Assembly: GCF_900187375.1 (NCBI RefSeq)
Contig: NZ_FYEW01000001.1
Coordinates: 1,550,001-1,614,000 of the forward strand
DNA length: 64,000 nucleotides
Source: Hymenobacter gelipurpurascens
Lineage (GTDB): Bacteria; Bacteroidota; Bacteroidia; Cytophagales; Hymenobacteraceae
Reading direction: 5' to 3'
Below are positions 51,128 through 61,149 of the stretch, one piece after another. Within the stretch, counting starts at the first letter, position 1. Every line of letters starts with the position of its first letter. The notes under the pieces are model-generated. The model saw only the letters and a program-made list of their open reading frames with translations. It searched no databases and was not told the DNA's origin. Made by a program: the position numbers and the translations under genes.

Positions 51128-53599
51128 ATGACAAAAGCTTTCCTGCTGAGCCTGGGCCTACTGGGCGCGGCTCCGGCCTTCGCTCAGTCGCCGGCCGCCC
51201 GCCCCGACTCCGCCGCGCTTCTCCCCTACCGCGAATCGGCCCGCAAAGTCAACGCGCTCGTCCACACCAAGCTGGATGTGCGCTTCGACTACGCCAAGCG
51301 CTACCTCTATGGCAAAGAATGGGTGACCCTGCAGCCAGTGGCCTACGCCACCGACTCCTTGCGGCTAGATGCCAAAGGCATGGATATCAAGTCGGTGACG
51401 ATGGTGAACGGCGCTGCCACCAGCACGCTGAAGTACGACTACAACCAGGAGCAGCTGCTGGTGCACCTCGGCAAGCTCTACGCGCCCGGCCAGCAGTACA
51501 CGGTATATATTGAGTATACGGCCAAGCCCGATGAGCTAAAAGTGAAAGGCAGCGCGGCTATATCTGATGCCAAAGGCCTATACTTCATCAACCCCGACAG
51601 CACGGAGGCCGGCAAGCCCCGCCAGATCTGGACTCAGGGCGAGACCGAATCATCGTCGGCCTGGTTTCCGACCATCGACAAGCCCAACCAGAAGACTACC
51701 GCCGAAATCAGCATGACGGTGCCTGCGCGCTACGTGACGCTCAGCAACGGCCGCCTCGACGGGCAAAAAACCAACTCCGACGGCACCCGCACCGATACCT
51801 GGAAGCAGGAGCTGCCCCACTCGCCCTACTTGTTCATGATGGCGGTGGGCGACTTCAAAATTGCCAAAGACACCTGGCGCGGCAAGGAAGTTAGCTACTA
51901 CCTGGAGCCCAAATACGCGCCTTTCGCCAAGCAGATTTTCGGTAATACGCCCGAAATGCTGGAGTTCTTCTCCGAGCGCCTGGGCGTAGAATATGCCTGG
52001 AATAAGTATGCCCAGATTGTGGTGCGCGACTACGTGAGCGGCGCCATGGAAAACACCTCGGCCACGCTGCACGGCGAGTTTCTGCAGAAAGATGCCCGCG
52101 AGGCGCTGGACGCCGAGTACGCCAACGGCGAATCGGTTATTGCCCACGAGTTATTCCACCAGTGGTTTGGCGATTTGGTAACGGCCGAAAGCTGGAGCAA
52201 CCTGACCGTGAACGAGTCGTTTGCCGACTTCAGCGAAGCTCTCTGGGCCGAGCATAAATACGGGCAGGACGCCGCCGATGCTCACGCCTACCAGTACATG
52301 CGCAACTATCTGCGCAGCCCCGCCGATGCCAAAAAGAACCTCGTGCGCTTCCATTATGCCGATAAGGAAGACATGTTTGATCTGGTGAGCTACCAGAAAG
52401 GCGGCCAGATTCTGAACATGCTGCGCAGCTACCTCGGCGACGACGTGTTCTTCGCGGGCCTCAAGAAATACCTCACCGACAACCGCCTCGCCAACGGCGA
52501 AGCACATCAGCTACGCCTCGCCCTGGAAGCTACTTCGGGCCAGGACCTGAACTGGTTCTTCAACCAGTGGTATTTCAACTCGGGGCATCCCGTGGTAAAT
52601 ATTGAGTACGCCTACGATGCGGCCCGTAAGGAGCAAGCCGTGACCATCAAGCAAACGCAGCCGGGCCAGGTGTTCCAGCTCCCGATGGCCGTGGATGTGT
52701 ACGTGAACGGCAAGCCCCAGCGCCACCAAGTGGTTATGCGCCAGGCTACCGAAACCTTCCGCTTCCCGGCGGCCAGCAAGCCCAACTTAGTGAACGTGGA
52801 TGCTGACAAGGTACTATTGTGGCAGAAAACCGATAACAAGCCCTTTGAGGACTTCGCATATCAGTATAAAAATGCCCCTCGCTTCGTAGACCGCCGCGAG
52901 GCCGTAGCCGCCGCTGCTGCAAAGCCCGCCACCGATGCCGCAGCCCGTACGCTGCTGATTTCGGCTCTCAATGATAAGTACGCTGGCCTACGTCTCTCCG
53001 CCTTGTCGGGCTTGAAGCTCGACGACAAAGCTGTGCGGAAAGCTGCCGCGCCGGTACTACGCAAACAGCTGGCAAAGGAGAAAAACACCAACAACCAAGC
53101 CGCGCTCCTGACGGCCCTAGGCCAGTTGAAGGACAAGAAGGACGAGAAAACCTTCACGCAGTCGCTTAACAGCCAGTCGTACGCCGTGCAAGGTGCTGCC
53201 CTTAAAGGCCTAGCTGCTGTGCAGCCCGCCAAGGCACTGGCCCGCGCCAAAACCTTGCAGAACGACACCCACGCCAGCCTGACCAACGCGGTATCCAGCG
53301 TGTATGCAGAGTACGGCGATGCTAGCTCCTGGACGTTTGTGCGCGACCGGTTCGATGCAGCCGGGGTGCAGGGCAAGTTCAATATGCTGGAAAGCATGGT
53401 CAGCTTTATCACCCGCCTCAACGATGCCACCGTGCTCAAGGAAGGTGTAGAGCGCATGCAGAAACTGGCCGTCGACTACAAGAAATACGGCGTCGATGAG
53501 CCTATTCTCGGTATGCTGGATAAGATTGCGAAAGCCAAGCCCGCCGACCAGCAGGCCACGGTGCAGCAGGCCATGCAGGCCATCAAGCAGGCTCCCTAG
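51128..53599 (+). CDS. M1-family zinc aminopeptidase, secreted
   Basis: 823 residues with signal peptide MTKAFLLSLGLLGAAPAFAQ. The GAMEN motif (305-309) and the zinc site H340-E341-x-x-H344 with Glu363 (VNESFADF) are complete, with the usual 18 residues between. The C-terminal 250 residues (about 570-820) are Ala/Lys-rich helical repeats, HEAT-like. It should remove N-terminal residues from peptides in the periplasm. It is the intact counterpart to the pseudogene at 11060, although the two are not close copies. Confidence 0.94.
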   Translation: MTKAFLLSLGLLGAAPAFAQSPAARPDSAALLPYRESARKVNALVHTKLDVRFDYAKRYLYGKEWVTLQPVAYATDSLRLDAKGMDIKSVTMVNGAATSTLKYDYNQEQLLVHLGKLYAPGQQYTVYIEYTAKPDELKVKGSAAISDAKGLYFINPDSTEAGKPRQIWTQGETESSSAWFPTIDKPNQKTTAEISMTVPARYVTLSNGRLDGQKTNSDGTRTDTWKQELPHSPYLFMMAVGDFKIAKDTWRGKEVSYYLEPKYAPFAKQIFGNTPEMLEFFSERLGVEYAWNKYAQIVVRDYVSGAMENTSATLHGEFLQKDAREALDAEYANGESVIAHELFHQWFGDLVTAESWSNLTVNESFADFSEALWAEHKYGQDAADAHAYQYMRNYLRSPADAKKNLVRFHYADKEDMFDLVSYQKGGQILNMLRSYLGDDVFFAGLKKYLTDNRLANGEAHQLRLALEATSGQDLNWFFNQWYFNSGHPVVNIEYAYDAARKEQAVTIKQTQPGQVFQLPMAVDVYVNGKPQRHQVVMRQATETFRFPAASKPNLVNVDADKVLLWQKTDNKPFEDFAYQYKNAPRFVDRREAVAAAAAKPATDAAARTLLISALNDKYAGLRLSALSGLKLDDKAVRKAAAPVLRKQLAKEKNTNNQAALLTALGQLKDKKDEKTFTQSLNSQSYAVQGAALKGLAAVQPAKALARAKTLQNDTHASLTNAVSSVYAEYGDASSWTFVRDRFDAAGVQGKFNMLESMVSFITRLNDATVLKEGVERMQKLAVDYKKYGVDEPILGMLDKIAKAKPADQQATVQQAMQAIKQAP

Positions 53600-53624
53600 G
53601 CCAGTATATTTTCTTGCTTTTTTC

Positions 53625-53658
53625 AAAAGAGGCCTAGCAATGCTAGGCCTCTTTTTTT
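53625..53658 (+). terminator. Rho-independent terminator built on two CTAGGCC words
   Basis: AAAAGAGGCCTAGCA and TGCTAGGCCTCTTTT form a perfect 15-bp stem with a one-base nominal loop, then a T tract, 25 bases after the M1 stop. Confidence 0.88.
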
Positions 53659-53791
53659 CTGGCTATACGGCCTATAACAAGCGAATTAGGTGGTTTTCGC
53701 TGGCTAGGCAAGCGCAACGAGATTGGACTGCTAGGGTTTCATCTTCCTGGTAAAATCGAACTTTTACCAGAAGGGGGTTGTCGGAGAGGTC

Positions 53792-54643
53792 ATGAGAAAG
53801 ACCATCCTGCTGACCGCCGCCGGGCTTTTGCTCGCCGGCGCGGCCCGCACCCTGGCCCAGACCACTGACCCCCAGTTGGAAAACGGCGACTCGCCGTTTG
53901 TGCGCCTTATTCGCCCCGACCGGCCGGGCCAAACCATCACCACCAACATGCTCTATCCGGGGCAGTTTCAGATTGAAACCGGCCTGAACAGCTACGACCG
54001 GAGTAGTAGCGTAGGCTACGCCGGCCGCACTGCCTGGGGCAATACGCTGCGGGTGGGCTTCTTCAACCACATTGAGCTGCGCGCCACCCAGAACTACCTG
54101 CGCACGCCCGATGTTCGGCCACTCACCCCGGAAGGCACACCTGCTCCTTACGCAGGCCCGGCCGGCTTTGCACCACTCAATGTAGGAGCCAAATTTCTGG
54201 CTTCCACGGTGCAGAACGCTCCTTCCCAAGTAGTGCTTCTTCTGGATATGAACCTGCGCAACGGTAATGCCAGCTTCGGTGAGAAACAATACGAGCCCGG
54301 CGCCCGCCTGCTGGTTTCGCAGCAGCTAGGCCAGCGCTTTGGGCTGGAAGGCAACTTTGGCTTCCGGCAGCGCGGCTTCAAAGCTGAGGGCACCAAACAA
54401 GGCCAATACCTGACTACTCTGGCGCTCAATGGCCCGCTTGATGCCGCTAATCATTTCGGGTTCTTTACGGAAACGTATGCTACCTGGCAGCGTCAGCAGG
54501 GCTGGCTGCCGGGCCTCACCTCCGGGGTTTATTGGCGCCCACTCCCTGGCCTACGCTTCGATGTGAATGCCGGACACGGTTTGACTGGCGCAGCGGGTGG
54601 CTTCAATGTAGGGGGCGGCCTGAGCATGCGTCTGGGCAAGTAG
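53792..54643 (+). CDS. Outer-membrane transporter-like protein (phenol_MetA_deg type)
   Basis: 283 residues with signal peptide MRKTILLTAAGLLLAGAA, followed by IRPDRPGQTITTNMLYPGQFQIETGL. This is the typical entry of PF13557-type beta-barrel proteins, often annotated as transporters of aromatic compounds. Alternating strands follow and the last residues are GGGLSMRLGK. It is probably an outer-membrane barrel of unknown substrate, transcribed alone. Confidence 0.8.
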   Translation: MRKTILLTAAGLLLAGAARTLAQTTDPQLENGDSPFVRLIRPDRPGQTITTNMLYPGQFQIETGLNSYDRSSSVGYAGRTAWGNTLRVGFFNHIELRATQNYLRTPDVRPLTPEGTPAPYAGPAGFAPLNVGAKFLASTVQNAPSQVVLLLDMNLRNGNASFGEKQYEPGARLLVSQQLGQRFGLEGNFGFRQRGFKAEGTKQGQYLTTLALNGPLDAANHFGFFTETYATWQRQQGWLPGLTSGVYWRPLPGLRFDVNAGHGLTGAAGGFNVGGGLSMRLGK

Positions 54644-54680
54644 CCCGTGGCTTAGCGGCCTTCTCGCCCATTGCTTCACT

Positions 54681-54748
54681 CAAAGGACCTGATTCTTCCC
54701 GAACGATTGTCAGATAGATGACACGTTCAGGGAAGGATCAGGTCCTTG
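54681..54748. repeat. Inverted repeat (AAAGGACCTGATTC type)
   Basis: 24-base arms with few mismatches (CAAAGGACCTGATTCTTCCC and its partner ending AGGTCCTTG) with a 20-base loop. Arm words resemble the element at 25671-25738. It lies between converging genes and may stop transcription. Confidence 0.7.
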
Positions 54749-54769
54749 TGTTTGGTGGCCTAGGGCGAC

Positions 54770-56104
54770 TTACTTGCTTACCTGCTCAGGAGCAATGCGG
54801 GCGGGCGTCTGCTTGCCTGATATAATACCGGCCGCGCTGCGTCCGATAGCCGTGATAACGGCCGTCATGTTGGGCAAATCCAACGACTCAACCTCGTCAT
54901 CAACGCTGTGGTAGAGTTTATCGGTCGGAATCTGGTCGGTGCTGATGGTGTGGGCGGGCACGCCCAGGCGGGCCAGCGTGGCATTATCGGAGCGGTAAAA
55001 CAGGTTCTGCTCGGGATACGGGTCGGGCTCGAAGCGGAATACAGAGCCTTTCGCGTTTTCCTGCAGCATCTTTCCGAAGTCCGACTTATCGAAGCCCGTA
55101 ATGAAGGCGGTGTTGGGGCCAAATTTGGCCTGTTTGCCAATCATTTCGATGTTGAACATGGCCACCACCTGCTTAGGATCTATCTGCTGCGAAAAGTGCT
55201 TAGCGCCAAAGCCCCCTATTTCTTCCGCCGCGAATGCTACAAAGACTAGGGAACGGGCATTGTCGTCCTTTTTCTTGAAATACTCGGCCAGGGCCACCAC
55301 GCCGGTCGTGCCGCTGGCGTCGTCGTCGGCTCCGTTGGCAATGGAGTCGCCCTTCAGAGCCGCCAAATATCCGAGGTGGTCGTAGTGGCCACTGAACACC
55401 ACCTTCTCGGCAGCGCGGCCTTCTTCTTTGCCGGGCAGCATGCCCACCACGTTGCGCAGTTCTACCGTCCGGATGGTAGTAGTTGCCGCTACCATAAACT
55501 TAAGCGGGGTGGGCGGCGGTGTGCCCAATACCACCAGCGTAGTAAATTCCGCTGGCTTATCGGGGCGTAGGCCACCGCGCTTCATGTAGCCCGCCAGGCG
55601 AGTAAAAGCGGCGGCCTGGGCAGGATCTACAAAGACGATGGTATTCTCTTTGGGGTCCAGCAACGGGCGGACTTCGCGCATCAGATTGCCATCGGCCGCT
55701 ACGGTTATAATGCGCGGCGCGGGTTCGTCGGCATTTGTCCAGTTCAGGTGCGCCTGCCCCGAAATCAGCAGAACTTTATCGGGGCTTACTTTGGCGCCGT
55801 TGATGGAAACAAATGCGGCGGCGGTACGCACTTCATACGTGGGGAAAGTTTGCGCAAAGCCTTGTAGGCCAGGTAGTGGCTGCAGACCAATACGTTGAAA
55901 TTCAGCGGCTAAAAATTCGGCAGCTTTCTGGCTGCCGGGCGTGCCAGAGGCACGGCCCTGCATATCATCGGCTGCCAGGGTACGTATAACCCGTTCCACT
56001 GTAGCAGACGCCACGCCCGCTGATTTAGTAACAACGGTTTTTTTCTGGCCGAAAGCTGCTTGCGTGCAATAGAGTAAGAGAGAGATAAAAAGAGCGGTTT
56101 TCAT
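54770..56104 (-). CDS. M28-family metallopeptidase, secreted
   Basis: 444 residues from MKTALFISLLLYCTQAAFGQ. The zinc-peptidase core is clear: FSGHYDHLGYL (His), GADDDASGTTGVVALAEYF (Asp), AFAAEEIGGFGAKHF (Glu pair), MIGK and VPAHTISTD. The protease-associated insert before it (about 100-230) is usual in this family. Probably an aminopeptidase working in the periplasm. A start at 56152 would place 16 residues before the signal peptide and is rejected. Confidence 0.92.
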   Translation of the reverse strand: MKTALFISLLLYCTQAAFGQKKTVVTKSAGVASATVERVIRTLAADDMQGRASGTPGSQKAAEFLAAEFQRIGLQPLPGLQGFAQTFPTYEVRTAAAFVSINGAKVSPDKVLLISGQAHLNWTNADEPAPRIITVAADGNLMREVRPLLDPKENTIVFVDPAQAAAFTRLAGYMKRGGLRPDKPAEFTTLVVLGTPPPTPLKFMVAATTTIRTVELRNVVGMLPGKEEGRAAEKVVFSGHYDHLGYLAALKGDSIANGADDDASGTTGVVALAEYFKKKDDNARSLVFVAFAAEEIGGFGAKHFSQQIDPKQVVAMFNIEMIGKQAKFGPNTAFITGFDKSDFGKMLQENAKGSVFRFEPDPYPEQNLFYRSDNATLARLGVPAHTISTDQIPTDKLYHSVDDEVESLDLPNMTAVITAIGRSAAGIISGKQTPARIAPEQVSK

Positions 56105-56211
56105 TCCCGAATGTAGCCATTTTGTCTTATCCCGAAGTGGAAGAGCTTGCACATTCAGCTTCTTTTTTCAGGACATTATTCCCTTTTGGTTAGCACTCAC
56201 TCACCTGCCTT

Positions 56212-56670
56212 ATGCATAGCCACAGCCTACTTTTAGCCAGCTGCTTCGCTATCAGTTGTTTATTGGTCTCTTGCCAGCCAAGCCGCGCTCCCAAGTCGGC
56301 ATCTGCACTTAGCCCTCCTACCGCCGAGTTGCACACTACTCGTTGGGCGCTTTATTCACTTGATATGCAGCCACTAGCCGTTAGTCCCGGCAATGATATC
56401 TACTTCCAGCTGAGCGCTACTGAAACCTACGTGGAGGGTCAGATTGGCTGTAACCGATTCAGAGGTTCGTTTGAGCTGCCCGTAGAAGGCCAGCTCCGAT
56501 TTGGGCAGCTATTGCTTACCAAAATGAACTGCCCGGATCTGCTGATTGAAAGCCGCTTCATGCAGGCCCTGCGCAGCACGCGCGCCTACCGCATCAGCGG
56601 CGACACGCTGCGCCTCTACGACAATAAAACTGCGGCTTCTTTGGCAGAACTGCTGGCAAGCCGGCCATAA
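56212..56670 (+). CDS. META-domain lipoprotein (HslJ-like)
   Basis: 152 residues. Lipoprotein signal MHSHSLLLASCFAISCLLVSC. The META core is TTRWALYSL, GQIGCNRFRGSFEL, LTKMNCPDLLIESRFMQAL and DTLRLYDN. META/HslJ proteins are small periplasmic or surface lipoproteins linked to stress and motility; their molecular role is not known. A terminator follows directly. Confidence 0.9.
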   Translation: MHSHSLLLASCFAISCLLVSCQPSRAPKSASALSPPTAELHTTRWALYSLDMQPLAVSPGNDIYFQLSATETYVEGQIGCNRFRGSFELPVEGQLRFGQLLLTKMNCPDLLIESRFMQALRSTRAYRISGDTLRLYDNKTAASLAELLASRP

Positions 56671-56705
56671 AAAAGGCCTTCTCTGAATAAGAGAAGGCCT
56701 TTTTA
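56671..56705. terminator. Bidirectional terminator with AGGCCT stem
   Basis: AAAAAGGCCTTCTCT pairs with GAGAAGGCCTTTTT (six-base loop) directly after the META stop; it also serves the minus-strand gene ending at 56726. Confidence 0.88.
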
Positions 56706-56725
56706 TCATTCAAAATGAAATAAGG

Positions 56726-57490
56726 TTACCGGACTGCTACTAACTGGAATGCCGAGACCAATTCCTTTTCTGAGCTGACTACTACGCTGTTTGTTAGGCC
56801 TGCACGGCTGGCAACCCCTACTTCTTCGAGGGCCTTGTCCAGGCCTTTTCGGCTTAGTTTCACGGGTTTTGCTTTGCCATTAGCAGCAAATACATAGTAT
56901 TCCGTTCTAGATAGGATTTGGTCGGCGTTATTGCCCGTGTTGTAGCTGGCCTCCTGGCTGGCACGCATCATATTCTTTCTCACGCGCTTTAGCAGCACCA
57001 CTTCTTTCCCTTCCGATAACACCTCAAAATAGGCGTCGACTAGTTTAGAATCCTGCAGGAAACTGTAGCGCCTGTACAGTTTATCCACTGGCTCCATCAA
57101 GGGTTTCAGGGCCATATCGTGTAGTACGAACTCTTTTACCAACCCCGAAGCCAGGATTATTGAATCGCCCTCCTTTCGTAGGGCAATCAGCTTGTTTTCC
57201 ATCAGATCATACTTGATGGGCACATCTTTCATCACCTTATCACTTTGCAGGCGCAAATCAGCTTTTTGCCAGTATTGCGACAAAAAAGGAGTTCCTTTTA
57301 TCCCCTGGTAACGATGGTTGAAGATGAAGTAGGTGTCATCCGCAGCACTGTTTGCAGAGCGTAGCTGATCCACTGCCTGTTGTTCCTTGTTAGCAGGAGT
57401 TGTCGTTTTGGTTTGAGCCTGGCAGTTTGTACCGTTTATATACAGGCTGGTGAATAGCAGTAAGGATATTCCTATCAGAGGCTTTTTCAT
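56726..57490 (-). CDS. Exported protein, unknown function
   Basis: 254 residues from MKKPLIGISLLLFTSLY, a signal peptide. No known domain. Charged and aromatic segments include ADDTYFIFNHRYQGIKGTPF, LLKRVRKNMMRASQEA and TEYYVFAANGKAKPVKLSR. It is AT-richer than average and looks conserved in structure rather than low-complexity. The open frame continues upstream to 57688 but those 66 residues look like a promoter region. Neighbours do not hint at function. Confidence 0.72.
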   Translation of the reverse strand: MKKPLIGISLLLFTSLYINGTNCQAQTKTTTPANKEQQAVDQLRSANSAADDTYFIFNHRYQGIKGTPFLSQYWQKADLRLQSDKVMKDVPIKYDLMENKLIALRKEGDSIILASGLVKEFVLHDMALKPLMEPVDKLYRRYSFLQDSKLVDAYFEVLSEGKEVVLLKRVRKNMMRASQEASYNTGNNADQILSRTEYYVFAANGKAKPVKLSRKGLDKALEEVGVASRAGLTNSVVVSSEKELVSAFQLVAVR

Positions 57491-57619
57491 TCTTGGTTTG
57501 CGAGTAGGTAAAGGAATATTGTAGTAAGGTTGATGGTCTGTACTCACTATTGCGAGGCTTCCCAGATGCCACGGGTTGGCACCCTTGAAGTGCATTAAAT
57601 ATAAGTACAGATATGAAAT

Positions 57620-57659
57620 AAATAAGGCCTCTGCTTCCCGGGAAGCAGAGGCCTTATTT
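57620..57659. terminator. Perfect 40-base palindromic terminator
   Basis: AAATAAGGCCTCTGCTTCCC and its exact complement meet at CCCGGG with no loop. It lies 41 bases downstream of the pyruvate carboxylase stop (minus strand) and probably stops that transcript. Confidence 0.82.
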
Positions 57660-57699
57660 GCACATAAGCAGAGTGGCCTAGCGGACATTGAAACGGTTA

Positions 57700-60600
57700 T
57701 CAGCCCAGTGTAAGGATTAGATCATCGGCGTTTACCAATGTCCCTTCGCCCAGGTGCAGGCCTTTGATGACGGTATCCTCATTGGCCGTGACGGTGGTTT
57801 CCATCTTCATGGCTTCGATGATGAAGAGCGGGGCATTGCGCTTTACTTCCTCGCCATCCTTTACCAGCACACGGGAAAGCATGCCCTGCAGCGGCGCTCC
57901 AATCTGGTGGGGGTTGGCTTTGTCTACTTTGGCATTGTGCACACGCTTCACTTCCACGCTGGTGTCGCGCACTTCCAAGTTGCGGGTCTGGCCGTTGAGG
58001 TTGAAGAAGATCGTGCGGTTGCCGTCATCGTTCACGGGCCCGATGGATTGCAGGCCTACGATGATGCTCTTGCCCTTCGCAATATCGATGATGGTTTCTT
58101 CGCCGGGCTCCAGACCATAGTAGAACACGGGCGTCGGTATGATGCTGACCTCGCCGTATTGCTGCAGGTGCGCCCAATACTGCTCGAACACCTTGGGGTA
58201 GAGCAGCCAGGAAAGCAGATCCGTAAACTTGCCGCGCGCGCCGAATTTCTCCTCGAACTTCTTCCACTCTGCGTCAAAGTCGATGGGGGCCAGATGCTCG
58301 TTGGGTCGGTCGGTGAAGGGCTTTTCGTCTTTCAGAATAGCCTTCTGCACGTCCGTAGGCCACCCTCCTTCCGGCTGCCCGATGTCGCCGCGGAACAGCT
58401 CCCGCACCGATTCGGGGAAGTTCAGGCTCGGACCTTTCTCCAGCACATCGGCGGTGGTGAGGTTGTTGGAAACCAAGAACAGCGCCATATCCCCCACCAC
58501 TTTCGAAGAAGGCGTGACTTTCACGATGTCCCCGAACAGCAGGTTTACATCAGCAAAGGTGCTCTTGATGGTTTCGAACTTATCCAATAGGCCTAGGGCT
58601 GCCGCCTGGGGCCGCAGGTTGGAGTACTGTCCGCCCGGAATCTCGTGCTGGAACACCTCAGAGGTGCCGGCCTTCAGATCCGACTCAAACGGGTAATAAT
58701 ACTCGCGCACAGTTTCCCAATAGTTCGAGAATTCATTGAGCGAATACTGGTTGAACTCGCGGTGGCGCGGCTGGCCCCGCAGCATCTCTACAACGCTGTT
58801 GAAGTTGGGCTGTGATGTGAGGCCCGAAAGGCTACCCAGCGCCACATCAATCACGTTCACGCCCGCTTCCACCGCCTTCAGATACGTAGCGGCCTGCAGA
58901 CTGCTGGTGTCGTGGGTGTGCAGATGAATGGGCAGGCTTACGGTGTCGCGTAGGCCAGTAATCAGCTCCTGGGCGGCGTAAGGCTTCAAGAGGCCGGCCA
59001 TATCCTTGATGCACAGGATGTGGGCGCCGGCATCCTCAATCTGCTTGGCCAGGCGGAGGTAATAGTCGAGGGAGTATTTACGGTTCCGCTTGGGGTCTAG
59101 AATGTCACCGGTATAGCAGATGCTGGCTTCCGCGAGCCGATCGGTTTTGTTGCGCACGAAGCCAATGCAGGCTTCCATGCCGGGCATCCAGTTCAGAGAA
59201 TCGAAAATGCGGAACACGTCGATGCCGGTTTCAGCGGCCTGCTGCACAAAGCGCTCCGTCAGGTTATCCGGATACGCCTTGTAGCCGACACCATTGGCAC
59301 CCCGGATCAGCATTTGGAGCAGGATATTGGGTACGGCTTTGCGCAGTTTGGCCAGCCGGTCCCAGGGATCTTCGTGCAGGAAACGCAAAGCCACATCAAA
59401 CGTAGCGCCGCCCCAGCATTCCAGCGAAAACGTCTGGGGATGCTGCTTGGCAAAGCGCTCGGCCACCTTCAGCATATCGAAGGTGCGCATGCGCGTGGCC
59501 AGCAGACTTTGGTGGGCATCGCGGAGCGTGGTATCGGTATAATGGATGGCAGTATCGGCCCGCAGCCACTTGGAAAATTCCTCGGGGCCCAGCTCCGTGA
59601 GCTTGTCCTTGGTGCCGGGCGTGTAGGCCACTCCGGGGTCGTACTGCGGCAGGCGCGGCTTGCGCAGCTCGCGCTTCTCATCCACATGACCTTTCACGTC
59701 GGGGTTGCCGTTCACAATTACATCGCCGAGGAAGCTGAGCACCTTGGTGGCGCGGTCCTGGCGGGCCTTGAATTTGAACAGCTCGGGGTGGTCCTTAATG
59801 AAATCGACGTTGGCCTCGCCCGCCGCGAAAACCGGGTGGGCAATGATGTTTTGTAGGAACTGGATATTGGTACCTACGCCGCGCACCCGAAACTCATCCA
59901 GCGTGCGCGCCATCTTCTGGGCCGCGCTGGCCAGCGTTGGGGCGTGCGCCGACACCTTTACCAGCAGGGAATCAAAGAACGGCGACACCTTCACGCCGGT
60001 GTATACTGAGCCCTGATCGAGGCGAATACCGAAGCCGCCTGCCGAGCGGTAGGCCGTGATGGTACCGTAATCGGGCTTGAAGTCGTTTTCCGGCACTTCC
60101 GTGGTGATGCGGCACTGAATGGCCACCCCAATTTTCAGGGGCTTGACATCGGGCCCTAGGCCTATCTCGGGGTCGGCGAGGTGGCGGCCATCGGCAATGT
60201 GCAACTGGGTTTTGATCAGGTCGATGCCCGTAATCATCTCCGTGACGGTGTGCTCCACCTGAATGCGTGGGTTCACCTCAATGAAGTAAATCCGGTCGTG
60301 CTCGGGGTTCACCAGGAATTCCACGGTGCCCACGTTGTTGTAGTTCACGGCCCGGCCCAGGCGTAGCGCATACTCATAGAGCAGGTGGCGCATGTGGTCG
60401 GGCAGGTTGAGGGAGGGCGCCACTTCCACCACTTTCTGGTAGCGCCGCTGCACGGAGCAGTCGCGCTCGTAGAGGTGCATCAGGCCGCCATAGTTGTCGG
60501 CTACCAATTGCACCTCAATGTGCTTGGGCCGCTCCACAAACTTCTCCAGGAATACGGTATCGTCGCCGAAGGCTTTCAGGGCCTCGTTGCGCGCCTCAAA

Positions 60601-61149
60601 GAAGCCACGCTCCAGCTCTTCATCATCCCTGATTACGCGCATACCGCGCCCCCCCCCGCCGGAAGCGGCTTTCAGCATCACGGGGTAACCGATGCGGTGG
60701 GCCTCTGTTTTGGCAATATCCACGTCGGTCAGGTCCTGCTCACTGCTCTCAATGATGGGCACCTGGCACTGCACCGCTACGCGTTTGGCCGCCACCTTGT
60801 CACCAAGCGCCTCCATCACTTCGGGCCGGGGGCCTACGAAAATGATACCTTCTTCTCCGCAGCGCCGGGCCAGTATGGCGTTTTCACTCAGAAAACCGTA
60901 GCCGGGATGAATGGCATCGACGCCGTTTTCCTTGGCCATCCGGATAATGCCTTCGATATCGAGATAGGGCTTCAGCGGCTCATCATCGCGCCCAATCTGG
61001 TAGGCCTCATCCGCCTTGTAGCGGTGCAAGGAGTAGCGATCCTCGTAGGTATAGATAGCGACAGTAGTAATGCCCAATTCGGTTGCAGCTCTGAGGACAC
61101 GAATGGCAATTTCGCCCCGATTGGCGACCAGCAGTTTGCGGATATTCAT
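57700..61149 (-). CDS. pyc: Pyruvate carboxylase (single-chain)
   Basis: 1149 residues in the full order: biotin carboxylase (1 to about 450; KAASGGGGRGMRV P-loop, FIEVNPRIQVEHTVTE), carboxyltransferase (about 530-800; YTDTTLRDAHQSLLATRMRT, HTHDTSSLQAATYLK), tetramerisation region and biotin-carrier domain. Lys1115 in EAMKMETTV takes the biotin. It makes oxaloacetate from pyruvate, bicarbonate and ATP to refill the citric-acid cycle or start gluconeogenesis. No regulatory gene is adjacent. Confidence 0.97.
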   Translation of the reverse strand: MNIRKLLVANRGEIAIRVLRAATELGITTVAIYTYEDRYSLHRYKADEAYQIGRDDEPLKPYLDIEGIIRMAKENGVDAIHPGYGFLSENAILARRCGEEGIIFVGPRPEVMEALGDKVAAKRVAVQCQVPIIESSEQDLTDVDIAKTEAHRIGYPVMLKAASGGGGRGMRVIRDDEELERGFFEARNEALKAFGDDTVFLEKFVERPKHIEVQLVADNYGGLMHLYERDCSVQRRYQKVVEVAPSLNLPDHMRHLLYEYALRLGRAVNYNNVGTVEFLVNPEHDRIYFIEVNPRIQVEHTVTEMITGIDLIKTQLHIADGRHLADPEIGLGPDVKPLKIGVAIQCRITTEVPENDFKPDYGTITAYRSAGGFGIRLDQGSVYTGVKVSPFFDSLLVKVSAHAPTLASAAQKMARTLDEFRVRGVGTNIQFLQNIIAHPVFAAGEANVDFIKDHPELFKFKARQDRATKVLSFLGDVIVNGNPDVKGHVDEKRELRKPRLPQYDPGVAYTPGTKDKLTELGPEEFSKWLRADTAIHYTDTTLRDAHQSLLATRMRTFDMLKVAERFAKQHPQTFSLECWGGATFDVALRFLHEDPWDRLAKLRKAVPNILLQMLIRGANGVGYKAYPDNLTERFVQQAAETGIDVFRIFDSLNWMPGMEACIGFVRNKTDRLAEASICYTGDILDPKRNRKYSLDYYLRLAKQIEDAGAHILCIKDMAGLLKPYAAQELITGLRDTVSLPIHLHTHDTSSLQAATYLKAVEAGVNVIDVALGSLSGLTSQPNFNSVVEMLRGQPRHREFNQYSLNEFSNYWETVREYYYPFESDLKAGTSEVFQHEIPGGQYSNLRPQAAALGLLDKFETIKSTFADVNLLFGDIVKVTPSSKVVGDMALFLVSNNLTTADVLEKGPSLNFPESVRELFRGDIGQPEGGWPTDVQKAILKDEKPFTDRPNEHLAPIDFDAEWKKFEEKFGARGKFTDLLSWLLYPKVFEQYWAHLQQYGEVSIIPTPVFYYGLEPGEETIIDIAKGKSIIVGLQSIGPVNDDGNRTIFFNLNGQTRNLEVRDTSVEVKRVHNAKVDKANPHQIGAPLQGMLSRVLVKDGEEVKRNAPLFIIEAMKMETTVTANEDTVIKGLHLGEGTLVNADDLILTLG

